The position numbers and the translations under genes were made by a program. A stretch of DNA of 64,000 nucleotides, from the NCBI RefSeq assembly GCF_024494565.1, contig NZ_JANHDN010000006.1, positions 62,001 through 126,000 of the forward strand, written 5' to 3'. Shown here in pieces: positions 17,538 through 24,861 of this stretch. Positions within the stretch are counted from its first letter, which is position 1; every line of letters starts with the position of its first letter. Origin of the DNA: Halorubrum rutilum. GTDB taxonomy: Archaea > Halobacteriota > Halobacteria > Halobacteriales > Haloferacaceae. The notes under the pieces are model-generated. The model did no database searches. It was not told the origin of the DNA and worked only from the letters and a program-made list of their open reading frames with translations.

Positions 17538-17855
17538 TCAGTACGGCCGCGGCGGATCGCCGCCGACGGCCTCCCAGTACTCGTCTGCGCTCGCCCAGAA
17601 ATCGACGAGTAGTTCCTCCATCCCGGGGAACGTGACGTCGTCGACGTCGCCGGCGGCGGTGTGGTGTTCGTGCCCCTTCGTATCTTCGTGGGCGTTATCG
17701 AACCGGACGAGCGTGAGGTCTTCGAGGGTGCCCAGATGGAGCGTGTACTTCCAGCCCGACGGGTAGGTCTCGGTCGCCTCAGTCGGCCGGAGTACGACGT
17801 TCTCGACGAGACCAGCTTCGACGTGTGTGTACTGGAAGACCGGCTCTTGGGCCAT
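17538..17855 (-). CDS. TumE-family toxin-like protein
   Basis: 105-residue protein with the segment RFDNAHEDTKGHEHH and an aromatic C-terminal helix (FPGMEELLVDFWASADEYWE). These are features of TumE-family proteins found next to HTH antitoxins in archaea. The mode of action is not shown by sequence. Toxin first and antitoxin second is the observed order. A perfect 8-bp inverted repeat directly precedes the ATG. Confidence 0.7.
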   Translation of the reverse strand: MAQEPVFQYTHVEAGLVENVVLRPTEATETYPSGWKYTLHLGTLEDLTLVRFDNAHEDTKGHEHHTAAGDVDDVTFPGMEELLVDFWASADEYWEAVGGDPPRPY

Positions 17856-17862
17856 CCCTTAC

Positions 17863-17884
17863 GTGTTGGGAAGACACCCAACAC
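17863..17884. promoter_or_regulatory. Operator-like palindrome before the TumE/TumA pair
   Basis: GTGTTGGG (17863-17870) and CCCAACAC (17877-17884) form perfect 8-bp arms with a 6-nt spacer, 8 nt upstream of the toxin ATG. This is the expected place for toxin-antitoxin autoregulation. Confidence 0.55.
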
Positions 17885-17983
17885 CATAAGACCAGCGGAG
17901 GTTCGTCGATACGTTACCGATCAACGGAACGGCGACTACCTGTGCTTCCGGTACAGAACTTTGGCCCCGAAAGAGTACTCCGC

Positions 17984-18631
17984 TCACGCCACTGGATCGA
18001 GTGATTTCATCGAGAAGTCAGATTTCGAGCAGTATCGCTCTGCTAGCCGCATCAAGGCTCGTGTCCGCCGGATATCCGCAACGTTGTGGCGTACGAGCGA
18101 CTCAAAGTCCTCTTTTTCCCACGCGTGAACCGCTTCCTCGCTGTCTACGAACGGATCGAGTTCGGTTAATCCACTCCCGATGAGTTCCTCGTAGACGGCG
18201 GTCAAGGTGTCTCCCGACGTGTTGAACCGTGTCTCGAAAACGTCCATCGCGTCGATATACGGCAGTTCTGTGAACGGCCAGTCGATATCGTGGTAACAGA
18301 GCCGCGTACGGAGGAACGGGAGGTCGAACCCTCCGTTCCATCGTTCGCCATTGTACGCGACCAGCTTCACGTCCTGGTGAGTGAGTGTCGATTCGACGAA
18401 CGCATCCATCTCGCTTAGCAAGGTTCGTTCAGTCTGCTGGACCGATATCGAGACTGAGCTCGCCAATTCTTCGTTGACCCGTGCTTCGAGATTTGACGGC
18501 GGTGCTCGCCCGTCCGTATTGAGGAAGATCCGGGAGCCAACGTCCGTGTCGAACCCGATGACAGTCAGCTGGTCGTCGACGTCAAAGCCAGTTGTCTCGA
18601 TATCGAACGCAACCGTGTCGAGTCCCGTCAT
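17984..18631 (-). CDS. Stand-alone DEDD 3'-5' exonuclease
   Basis: 215-residue RNase-H-like nuclease resembling the proofreading domain of family B polymerases. Exo I is FDIETTG with D10 and E12. Exo II is YNGERWNGGFDLPFL with the NxxxFD-like arrangement. A DAMDVF strand follows, and Exo III is RHNVADIRRT with the final Asp and a His at the usual Tyr/His position. The ATG at 18631 overlaps the preceding stop by 4 nt; upstream in-frame sequence is Arg-rich and antisense-like, so a longer start is unlikely. It could proofread in trans for the exonuclease-dead polymerase nearby or act in repair. Confidence 0.85.
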   Translation of the reverse strand: MTGLDTVAFDIETTGFDVDDQLTVIGFDTDVGSRIFLNTDGRAPPSNLEARVNEELASSVSISVQQTERTLLSEMDAFVESTLTHQDVKLVAYNGERWNGGFDLPFLRTRLCYHDIDWPFTELPYIDAMDVFETRFNTSGDTLTAVYEELIGSGLTELDPFVDSEEAVHAWEKEDFESLVRHNVADIRRTRALMRLAERYCSKSDFSMKSLDPVA

Positions 18632-18942
18632 TCCGTGGCTCCATCCTGGTGATGCTCCCGCTCGTGGCTCGCTTCCCGTTGTTTGAGTGCCCGTTCGAGC
18701 TCCTGGAGGCGCTCTTCGTGGTCGTCGAGTCGAGCCTCCTGTTCGAGATCGATGCTGAGCAGCGCCGGCAGCAGCGGGTTCTGATGGTTCAACAGCCCGC
18801 TGGCGTCGGCGTGCTCGCGGGCGTATTCGAACAGCCGATCGAATCGCGGCTGGTCGCGACGCCGCAGTGCCCGGCGGAACTCTGACCAACGCTCTTCGAT
18901 GGCCCGAAGCGCATCCCGGTAGGTTGGGTTCGTCCGCCCCAT
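18628..18942 (-). CDS. 104-aa helical protein between RecA-like and exonuclease genes
   Basis: The start MGRTNPTYRDALRAIEERW at 18942 gives a 104-residue, highly charged helical protein. It has a likely coiled coil at the end (RLDDHEERLQELERALKQRE). It begins 2 nt after the RecA-like stop and ends in a 4-nt overlap with the exonuclease start, so the three genes form one operon. It is probably an adaptor between them; no named family recognised. Confidence 0.7.
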   Translation of the reverse strand: MGRTNPTYRDALRAIEERWSEFRRALRRRDQPRFDRLFEYAREHADASGLLNHQNPLLPALLSIDLEQEARLDDHEERLQELERALKQREASHEREHHQDGATE

Positions 18943-18944
18943 CG

Positions 18945-19886
18945 CTATCGGCCTCCGGTCCCGGTCGCCGTCCACGCATCGAGCAAGGGATCCGTGGTGG
19001 CCGCCACCGCCTCACCGTCAACGGTGACGCCTGTCCCGACACCCGCTGGGGTCGGCGACGACGGCGCCGGCGTCGCCGGTTCCACGCCGACCTGCGTGGC
19101 ACGGGCCGCGAGCAGCTGCCGCCAGTACGCGAACGTCGTCTGGTAGTACGCGCCCTCGTCGACGGGATAAACGAGCGTCTCGAAGTCCTCGCCGACGACC
19201 CGTGGCCCCATCCGAGTTTGCTCGCACTCGAGGTGGTGGTCAGCGGCCGTCGCGACTGGCTCGGTGAACTCGTTTCGTTCGTTTCGCGTAACGAGCACCG
19301 GGATGTCGTACCCCTCGGCGTAGGTCGCCAACCGGGCGAGAGTTCGGGCCTGGAGGGTTTTCGCGTGGGTCTCGCCGAGGGTATCGTCGGCGCGGTACTG
19401 GGCGTCGACGGCCGGCGCGACGATGAGGGCGGGCGTGTGGGGCGACACTGTATCTGCTCTCTCTCTCGTGTGGAGACGCTCTGGTGGTGAGTCGACCGAG
19501 GCCTGAATCAGCGCATCAACCGCGTCGGGGAGGTCGGACACGGCTGCGTAGTGCTGGGCCGCTGTAAACCCCCGCGCAATGTGAATCCGATCCAGGAGCC
19601 GCCGGCTGGGGGCAAGCTGCGCCAGCGATGTCGTCGTTGCGTGGCCATTGGCGTCGATCCAGAGGGCAGGGCCCTCGTGCAAGAGTAGGTGGTCGAGCAC
19701 CATTGACTGCAGGATAGGTACCCCTCGATCGCCGTCGATGTCCAGTAGTGTGATCCCATCTTCGAGCGAGGGCAGCAGCATCTTGTCAGTTGCGGGGTCG
19801 GCCCAGTTCGCTAGCTTCTCGTTTCGGTCTGTCCCCCACGTCGGCTGCTCGACAGCCAGTGAGTTCGAATCCAGAACCGGTGGCAT
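18945..19886 (-). CDS. RecA/RadA-like protein with degenerate ATP site
   Basis: 313-residue protein laid out like a RecA core: LLPSLEDGITLLDIDGDRGVPIL, then a LWIDANG strand and a TPALIVAPAVDAQYR strand. At the Walker A position it reads DGDRGVPI, so the GKS/T lysine is missing. It may act as a structural partner rather than a motor. It is first in an operon with the 104-aa protein and the exonuclease. The ATG at 19886 is preferred; an upstream in-frame extension crosses the promoter motifs. Palindrome site C lies 156 nt upstream. The bacterial ImuA proteins are a comparable case of RecA-like proteins with weak ATP sites. Confidence 0.75.
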   Translation of the reverse strand: MPPVLDSNSLAVEQPTWGTDRNEKLANWADPATDKMLLPSLEDGITLLDIDGDRGVPILQSMVLDHLLLHEGPALWIDANGHATTTSLAQLAPSRRLLDRIHIARGFTAAQHYAAVSDLPDAVDALIQASVDSPPERLHTRERADTVSPHTPALIVAPAVDAQYRADDTLGETHAKTLQARTLARLATYAEGYDIPVLVTRNERNEFTEPVATAADHHLECEQTRMGPRVVGEDFETLVYPVDEGAYYQTTFAYWRQLLAARATQVGVEPATPAPSSPTPAGVGTGVTVDGEAVAATTDPLLDAWTATGTGGR

Positions 19887-20005
19887 ACTCGATTCAACGG
19901 TGCCTACCCCCAAATGCCGTGCAGGGTAGTTTCCGGAGTTCTGGGGACGCGAGATTCGGTCGACTTTCGCCCGAAGGCCCGAAGCTGACACCTTGCGATT
20001 CGCGT

Positions 20006-20024
20006 TTCCGGGAAGATTCCGGAA
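20006..20024. promoter_or_regulatory. TTCCGG elements upstream of the recA-like operon
   Basis: TTCCGGGAA at 20006-20014 and a perfect TTCCGGAA at 20017-20024, 17 nt from palindrome C. A further TTCCGGAG lies near 19931. The arrangement mirrors the polB promoter. Confidence 0.45.
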
Positions 20025-20041
20025 TACTCGTCCACCAAAGA

Positions 20042-20080
20042 TTAACCAACAAATGCGGGCACTGCTCGTTCTGTTGTTAA
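20042..20080. promoter_or_regulatory. Interrupted palindrome, site C
   Basis: Left arm TTAACCAACA (20042-20051) and right arm TGTTGTTAA (20072-20080), which lacks one G relative to the other copies. It lies 156 nt before the RecA-like start. Confidence 0.7.
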
Positions 20081-20154
20081 GAAACCGATCTAGTTGTCCC
20101 TCGGGGCCTGAATTTTGGCGGAAATGCGATTTCTGCCCTTCAGTTAGATGTCAG

Positions 20155-20400
20155 CCGACATCACAACCCTGTATTCACGGCCCCGGCTGGCACCCCTTGC
20201 TTCAACAAAATTGCACTGGGCCATCTTCGACAGAGTCGCGGACGGTCCGTTGCGTTCGGGAATCGTCCACTTCCTCAGTACACTTCTGGTGAATCTCGGC
20301 GAGACTCAGGGTCTCCGGTGGTTAGGAGTGTCGTACACCACTCACTGGTGTGGCGAAAGTGCGTCAAGGCTCTTCTGCCAAATCTCGGTTCTGTGATGCA
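20155..20400 (-). pseudogene. orc1: orc1/cdc6 C-terminal remnant
   Basis: Broken winged-helix end of an Orc1/Cdc6 related to copy 2 (27748). Segments QKSLDALSPHQ, EEVDDSRTQRTVR and a trace of GASRGREY appear in different frames, with stop codons and frameshifts between them. It abuts the left end of the TnpB element at about 20400 and lies just before palindrome C. Confidence 0.65.
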
Positions 20401-20476
20401 CCTTCTGATACTGGTATTGCTGACCCTCTCCCTATATTAAAAAATATTAACAAGGAGAAGTACCACTGTGACGTAT

Positions 20477-21754
20477 ATGGCGTGGGAGGTGACTCGAACA
20501 GTCCGGGTGCGACTCGACGTACCTGACGACCGCACGAATGACCTCCACGCCACTAACAGCAAATTCCAGTACTGTGCCAATCGCACGGCAGAGTGGGCGT
20601 GGCGCTACCCCGAGGACGACTGTGTGACCAGCAAGAGTGAAGCCGAAGCCGCCATCTACGACGATCTACGGGAAGAAACCGACTATCTGCACGCAAACCT
20701 CGTCCAGAAAGCGATCAAACGCGCCACCGACGATATTGGCAACTGTGTAGACAGGCTCACTGAGGGTGAAAACACCAGCAGGCCGGAATACGATACGTTC
20801 AGTATCGTCTACGACAAGCGAGCCGCCACCTACTACCGCGACAAGGTGAGTCTCGCTACTGTCAACGGGAGAGTCGAATGCGAGTACGAGCTGCCCTACG
20901 ACGTTGAAGCGACGCCCCACGGCGAGTATCTGCTGAACGACGACTACTCGTTCAGTACAAGTACCGTTCACTACGATAGTGAAGCCGACGAGTTCTACCT
21001 GCACGCGGCAATGAAACGAGAAATCGATGCGAGCAGTCCTGAGAAAGCTGAGCATTCGAAAGTGCTTGGCGTGGACTGTAACGTTGACGACCACATTGCC
21101 GTGACCTCAACAGGTCAGTTCGTCGGCAATGCAGACTATCTCAACCACAAGCGCCGCGAGTTCGAAAAGCGGCGTGCCAACCTGCAACAGACGGGGACGC
21201 GAAGCGCCCACCTGACCTTCCAGCAGATCGGTGACAGATTCGGACGCTGGAGTGAAGATTATCTGCATCGGTGCTCGAACGAACTTGTCGAAGAAGCCCG
21301 CCACCACGGCTGTACACATATCGCGTTCGAGGACTTGGAGCAAATCCGTGACCGGATCAGCGACGGCAAGAAGTTCCAGCAGTGGGCATTTCGCGAGTTA
21401 CAGCGACAGGTTGCCTACAAAGCCGAGGAAGATGGCATTATCGTGGACACGGTGGAACCACAGTACACGAGCCAGCAATGCTCGACGTGTGGCTGTACCT
21501 TAGAGGAAAACCGCGACGGGCAACACTTCGAGTGTTTGGACTGTTCGTACACGGTAAACGCTGACTACAACGCGGCGAAGAACGTGGCGCGGAAACTCGT
21601 ACTTAAACTCCAGCGAGGGCAGAAGTCTCCCGCTGGAGGGGCGTTCTGTCAGTACGCCCTGAAGTCGGGGATTATGACCGTGAACGCGACTGACGTGGCG
21701 TCCGACACGCCTGTGTCGGCAGAACGAGAGTCCACCGACAAGCCAACGGCTTAG
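20477..21754 (+). CDS. tnpB: TnpB RNA-guided nuclease (IS200/IS605 family)
   Basis: 425-residue TnpB, complete. The RuvC acidic residues appear in GVDCNVDDHIA, IAFEDLEQI and VNADYNAAKN. A four-cysteine zinc finger (CSTCGC...CLDC) lies between the last two. The ATG at 20477 is preferred over 20468 because MAWEVTRTVRV is the common N-terminus of these proteins. The stop codon lies in the loop of the right-end hairpin, so the guide RNA scaffold overlaps the 3' end of the gene, as in other TnpB loci. Confidence 0.9.
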   Translation: MAWEVTRTVRVRLDVPDDRTNDLHATNSKFQYCANRTAEWAWRYPEDDCVTSKSEAEAAIYDDLREETDYLHANLVQKAIKRATDDIGNCVDRLTEGENTSRPEYDTFSIVYDKRAATYYRDKVSLATVNGRVECEYELPYDVEATPHGEYLLNDDYSFSTSTVHYDSEADEFYLHAAMKREIDASSPEKAEHSKVLGVDCNVDDHIAVTSTGQFVGNADYLNHKRREFEKRRANLQQTGTRSAHLTFQQIGDRFGRWSEDYLHRCSNELVEEARHHGCTHIAFEDLEQIRDRISDGKKFQQWAFRELQRQVAYKAEEDGIIVDTVEPQYTSQQCSTCGCTLEENRDGQHFECLDCSYTVNADYNAAKNVARKLVLKLQRGQKSPAGGAFCQYALKSGIMTVNATDVASDTPVSAERESTDKPTA

Positions 21755-21761
21755 CCGTTGG
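21743..21761 (+). ncRNA. Right-end hairpin, likely 3' end of the TnpB guide RNA scaffold
   Basis: CCAACGGC, loop TTA, GCCGTTGG: a perfect 8-bp stem that contains the tnpB stop codon. In TnpB systems the guide RNA ends at the right end with the flanking host sequence as guide. The RNA itself is inferred. Confidence 0.5.
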
Positions 21762-21766
21762 TAGCT

Positions 21767-22118
21767 GACAGACGGCGCCGTAGTGCTGGTAGACGGTAAA
21801 TCCGCGTGCGACGTGGATTCGGTTGAGCAACCGTTGGCTGGGGGCGATCTGGGCGAGTGTCGTCGTCGTCGTGTGGCCGGTTGCGTCGACCCAGAAGGCG
21901 GGTCCTTCGTGCAGGAGGAGATGGTCGAGCACGAGCGACTGCAGGATCGGGACGCCGCGGCCTCCCTCGACGTCGAGCAACGTGATACCATCGTCGAGTG
22001 ACGGCAGCAGCATCGCTTCTGTGGCTGGGTCGGCTTGCTCTGCCAAGCCCAGATTGCGGTCTGCGCCCCGTGTCGGCTTGTCGGCCGCCATTCGGTTCGA
22101 TGGTGGGTGATCGCCCAT
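21767..22118 (-). pseudogene. Truncated RecA-like gene (second copy)
   Basis: N-terminal part of a paralogue of the RecA-like protein at 18945. It has the same LLPSLDDGITLLDVEG segment, the same substituted ATP site (GGRGVPIL) and the same AQIAPSQRLLNRIHVARGFT block. Similarity stops at YQHYGAV, where the TnpB element is inserted, and the C-terminal half is absent on the far side. Its promoter carries palindrome D and the block shared with polB. Confidence 0.75.
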
Positions 22119-22142
22119 ACTCGATAACTCGTCACGCCCTCA

Positions 22143-22172
22143 ATAAGCGACGGCGCGGCGCTTCCGGACTTC
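22143..22172 (-). promoter_or_regulatory. Promoter block shared with polB
   Basis: ATAAGCGACGGCG followed by CTTCCGG and CTTC, the same as at 16395-16425. Here the ATAAGC end is 25-30 nt before the start codon, a suitable TATA position on the minus strand. Confidence 0.5.
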
Positions 22173-22282
22173 CAGAAAGGGGGGAGATAGAAGCAGAGCC
22201 TGGCTCAGTACCTGTCTTTTCTGAACCAATCGACCGTTTCCGAGATCGTTTCCTGAACCGCTATCGGTTCGTGTGACCCCAT

Positions 22283-22324
22283 TTAACCAACATACCGTAC
22301 TCTATCGGGTCCGATGTTGGTTAA
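22283..22324. promoter_or_regulatory. 42-bp interrupted palindrome, site D
   Basis: Arms TTAACCAACAT (22283-22293) and ATGTTGGTTAA (22314-22324), perfect over 11 bp. It lies 165 nt before the truncated RecA-like start and just beyond the PIN gene 3' end. Degenerate TTTCCGAGA and TTTCCTGAA sequences lie between it and the gene. Confidence 0.8.
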
Positions 22325-22332
22325 GATCTGAA

Positions 22333-22404
22333 TCACTTACGGAGATACTCTTGGCGTAATTGGGCCACATACTGTGCATCCCAGCCTTTGGTTTTAACCG
22401 GAAT
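22333..22404 (-). pseudogene. vapC: 3' part of a PIN toxin gene split by an insertion sequence
   Basis: The minus strand encodes KTKGWDAQYVAQLRQEYLRK and a stop. Joining this to the 5' part at 23955-24458 across the element restores one frame (YYGEL-IPV-KTKGWDAQYV). This is therefore the severed end of the PIN gene. Confidence 0.75.
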
Positions 22405-22564
22405 TAGGCGCTAAGTCCCTTTCCTCAAGGAGCAACGCAGGGAGCGAAGCGACCGAGTAGCGCAGTAGGGAGGGGATACAGCGCCGCACGATTCTCAAAC
22501 ACGTTCACCGCTCGGCCCACGGGCCGCCCCACCTTTATGTTTATCTAAAGTCTATACATCGTTG

Positions 22565-22711
22565 ATGGATAGGTTTGAAATCGAAGGAGAAGAAGTCCTC
22601 GACGGAACCGCGAAACCTTCGGGGAACAGTGCCCACGTCATCGTCCCGAAACGCTGGCGCGGGGCCGACGTGAAAGTCGTCCACGTCTCCGAACCCAACC
22701 CAGACGAATAG
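22565..22711 (+). CDS. DUF2080-family transposase-associated protein
   Basis: 48-residue protein MDRFEIEGEEVLDGTAKPSG, then NSAHVIVPKRWRGADVKVV. It matches the small DUF2080 proteins commonly encoded just before haloarchaeal TnpB genes. The GNSAHVIVPKRW core looks like an AbrB-type DNA-binding swapped hairpin. The stop is 3 nt before the TnpB ATG, so the two genes are co-transcribed. Its role in transposition is not established. Confidence 0.8.
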   Translation: MDRFEIEGEEVLDGTAKPSGNSAHVIVPKRWRGADVKVVHVSEPNPDE

Positions 22712-22714
22712 TCC

Positions 22715-23947
22715 ATGCACTACAACTACAAGTATCGACTCACCCCGCCAGAAGCCCTCGAAGAGGAGCTTCTGTACCACGTCGATACTTGTAGGCAACT
22801 CTACAACCACGTCCTCCACCTGCTCAACGAGGCAGACAATATTCCCGCCCGCTACGAGGTTCAGGGGCGACTCCCCGACCTCAAATCGTGGTGGAACGAC
22901 CTCGGAGATGTCCACTCGAAAGTTCTCCAGATGGTTGTCAAGCGCGTCTACGACAACCTCTCTACGCTCAAAGCACAGAAGGAGAATGGACACACCGTGG
23001 GAATGCTCAAGTGGAAACCACCTCGGGAGTATCGGTCGCTCACCTACAACCAGTCCGGCTTTGAACTCAAGAATACGAGTGGTCGGCCCACGTTGTGGTT
23101 GAGCAAGATCGGCGAGATTCCGATTCGTCTCCACCGAGACATCCCCGAGAACGCGACCATCAAACAGGTCGCGGTCAAACGCGAACCCACGGGCGAGTGG
23201 TATGCCACGTTCGGCATCGACGTGGACGAGGATACACCAGAGAAGCCGCAGAATCCCGAGCGGGTCGTCGGCATCGACGTGGGAATCCTCAAGTACGCAC
23301 ACGACACCGACGGGTATGCCATCGAGAGTCCCAATTTCAGCGAGGAGCGTGAGCGACTCGAACGCGCACAACGCGACCTCACGCGGAAGGAACACGGCTC
23401 TACAAATTGGGAGAAACAACGGCAGATCGTGGCCGAATGCCACGCAGACCTCAAGCGGAAGCGTCGGGACTTCCTTCACAAGTTGTCGAACTACTACGCC
23501 CGCGAGTACGACCTCGTGGCGGTCGAGGACTTGGACGCGAAGGGCTTGATCGAACTGCCGGGCAACTCACGCAACCGGGCAGGAGCGGCGTGGGGGACGT
23601 TTCTCCGGATGCTCGAATACAAGTGCGAGCGCAAGGAGACGCACTTTGTTGTAGTTGACCCGAAAAATACGACGAAAGAGTGCGCGTCCTGCGGTGTCAA
23701 GACGGAGAAGCCGCTGTGGGTGCGCGAACACTCGTGTCCGTCGTGTGGGTTCGAGGCGGACAGGGACGCGAATGCGGCGTGGAACATCCGTTCTCGCGGT
23801 CTCGAAGACATAGGAGTGGGATACTCCGAATCAACGCCTGTGGAGACTGCGCTCCCTACGGACACCAATTTGGTGTCTGCAAAGCGCGTCGTGGAAACAG
23901 GAAGCCCCACCCTCAAGGAGCGAACCGCGTCAGCGGTGAGCGAGTAG
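22715..23947 (+). CDS. tnpB: TnpB RNA-guided nuclease (DUF2080-associated)
   Basis: 410-residue TnpB. RuvC residues lie in GIDVGILKYAH, VAVEDLDAKG and DRDANAAWN. The zinc finger is CASCG...CPSCG. It is divergent from the TnpB proteins at 20477 and 26394, so three different lineages are present. The 3' end of the gene overlaps the terminal stem (CCCCACCCT at 23905 with AGGGTGGGG at 23946), the likely guide RNA scaffold. Confidence 0.9.
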   Translation: MHYNYKYRLTPPEALEEELLYHVDTCRQLYNHVLHLLNEADNIPARYEVQGRLPDLKSWWNDLGDVHSKVLQMVVKRVYDNLSTLKAQKENGHTVGMLKWKPPREYRSLTYNQSGFELKNTSGRPTLWLSKIGEIPIRLHRDIPENATIKQVAVKREPTGEWYATFGIDVDEDTPEKPQNPERVVGIDVGILKYAHDTDGYAIESPNFSEERERLERAQRDLTRKEHGSTNWEKQRQIVAECHADLKRKRRDFLHKLSNYYAREYDLVAVEDLDAKGLIELPGNSRNRAGAAWGTFLRMLEYKCERKETHFVVVDPKNTTKECASCGVKTEKPLWVREHSCPSCGFEADRDANAAWNIRSRGLEDIGVGYSESTPVETALPTDTNLVSAKRVVETGSPTLKERTASAVSE

Positions 23948-23954
23948 GGTGGGG
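23905..23954 (+). ncRNA. Right-end stem of the DUF2080/TnpB element (guide RNA scaffold)
   Basis: CCCCACCCT (23905-23913) pairs with AGGGTGGGG (23946-23954). An inner ACCGC/GCGGT hairpin lies between. It covers the tnpB stop codon and ends at the element boundary. Confidence 0.5.
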
Positions 23955-24458
23955 TAGTTCACCGTAGTAGCTGAGCGCAGCATTGACGTATTCGACGGGC
24001 AGAATTTCATGAGTTACAAGCGTACAGAGGATGTGTGGTGTCGTGAAGAGCGTGTTCCGGTCATCAAGAGCGAGATTGATGAAGAGGTAGTTGGTCGTAT
24101 TGAATTCGTCCGTGATGAAGAGGTCTGCCTCCAACTCGTTGGCCAGCCAGACACCTTCGGCCTCTCCCTGATCAAGCCCATAGTTGATCGGCTCGTCAGC
24201 TCGGTCGTCGACGTCGTGTGTCGTTATATGATGGGCAGCCTGGAGGACGAGATCGGCGGCGGCAGCTAGAAGGTCATCATCCCCCGTGGCACCGGTTATC
24301 TCGCCGAGAACACTCGCTGGTATGTGGACGTCGTACCCCGTGAGGAGTGCTTTGAGCGGATCCCCGCCAGAGGGAGCCTTCGGCCGCCCGTCAACGACCG
24401 GCGTGGCGAGATTCAACAGGACGTTCGTATCGACGACGGCAACGGCACGCTCCGACAT
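23955..24458 (-). pseudogene. vapC: PIN-domain (VapC-like) toxin gene, 5' part, interrupted
   Basis: 168 codons of a PIN-domain ribonuclease. The first acidic residue is D10 in VVDTNVLLN, the glutamate is in ASVLGEI, further acids are in DQGEAEGVW and the last is in FITDEFN. The active site is therefore complete, but the C-terminal end is replaced by about 14 residues read from the inserted element, the frame closing at 23913. The original tail is at 22333-22404. The chimeric protein could still be made and active. It is partnered with the RHH antitoxin directly upstream (2-nt gap). Confidence 0.8.
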
Positions 24459-24460
24459 CG

Positions 24461-24853
24461 TCAGGCACGCGACTCGTCATCAGAATCAGCCGAATTTGAC
24501 TCCGTCCATTCGGAAATCTCGCCGTCGTAGAAGGCATCGTCACTCGGGAGCCCATCCTTGAGTGTGGGTATGGCGGGCGTCCGGTCGATCGACTCTCGGA
24601 GGAGTTTCAATCGCATCGCCTCTTCACGGCCAAGAATTGCTTCGACGGTGTCATAATCGACCTGGCCGTCGTAGTAGGCGTCGCTCAGTCGCCGGCGAAA
24701 CTCTTCGTCGTTCGCGAGCTCTTCGAGTTCGTCCTCAAGTGCGTCGATGAGGAGACGGGTACGAGAGATATCGAGAATTTCAACAACACTATCGGCGCGC
24801 TCGACGAGCGACTTCGGGGCGTTGAAATCGACACGGGCTTTCTCCTCAGCCAT
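24461..24853 (-). CDS. vapB: RHH antitoxin of the PIN pair
   Basis: 130-residue ribbon-helix-helix protein (RVDFNAPKSLVERADSVVEILDISRTRLL) with a long acidic tail, paralogous to the orphan at 16685. The ATG at 24853 is chosen; a GTG one codon earlier is possible. It is directly followed by the PIN gene and preceded by a perfect palindrome at 24862-24880 that is a likely autoregulatory operator. Confidence 0.8.
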   Translation of the reverse strand: MAEEKARVDFNAPKSLVERADSVVEILDISRTRLLIDALEDELEELANDEEFRRRLSDAYYDGQVDYDTVEAILGREEAMRLKLLRESIDRTPAIPTLKDGLPSDDAFYDGEISEWTESNSADSDDESRA

Positions 24854-24861
24854 CACTTCAT

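Larger units (their letters stand above)
20401..21766 (+). mobile_element. TnpB-only (IS1341-type) element inside a recA-like gene
   Basis: The boundaries are approximate. The left end lies in the AT-rich stretch after the orc1 remnant. The right end lies just after the terminal hairpin at 21743-21761, where sequence homologous to the RecA-like gene resumes (near 21770). There is no tnpA, so it would need a transposase in trans. Confidence 0.6.
22405..23954 (+). mobile_element. IS1341-type element with DUF2080 protein and TnpB
   Basis: 1550-bp element inserted in the PIN toxin gene. The trinucleotide TAG at the junctions (22405-22407 and 23955-23957) makes the exact edge ambiguous by 3 nt. 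The right terminal stem ends exactly at 23954. The left end has a related structure: CTCAAGGAGC near 22425, CGAGTAG near 22453 and AGGGAGGGG at 22467-22475. There is no tnpA. Confidence 0.8.

Noticed and set aside
22541..23479. 312-codon minus frame opposite the TnpB at 22715
   Set aside because: Mirror of TnpB codons; no start context or motifs, while TnpB has a complete RuvC site.
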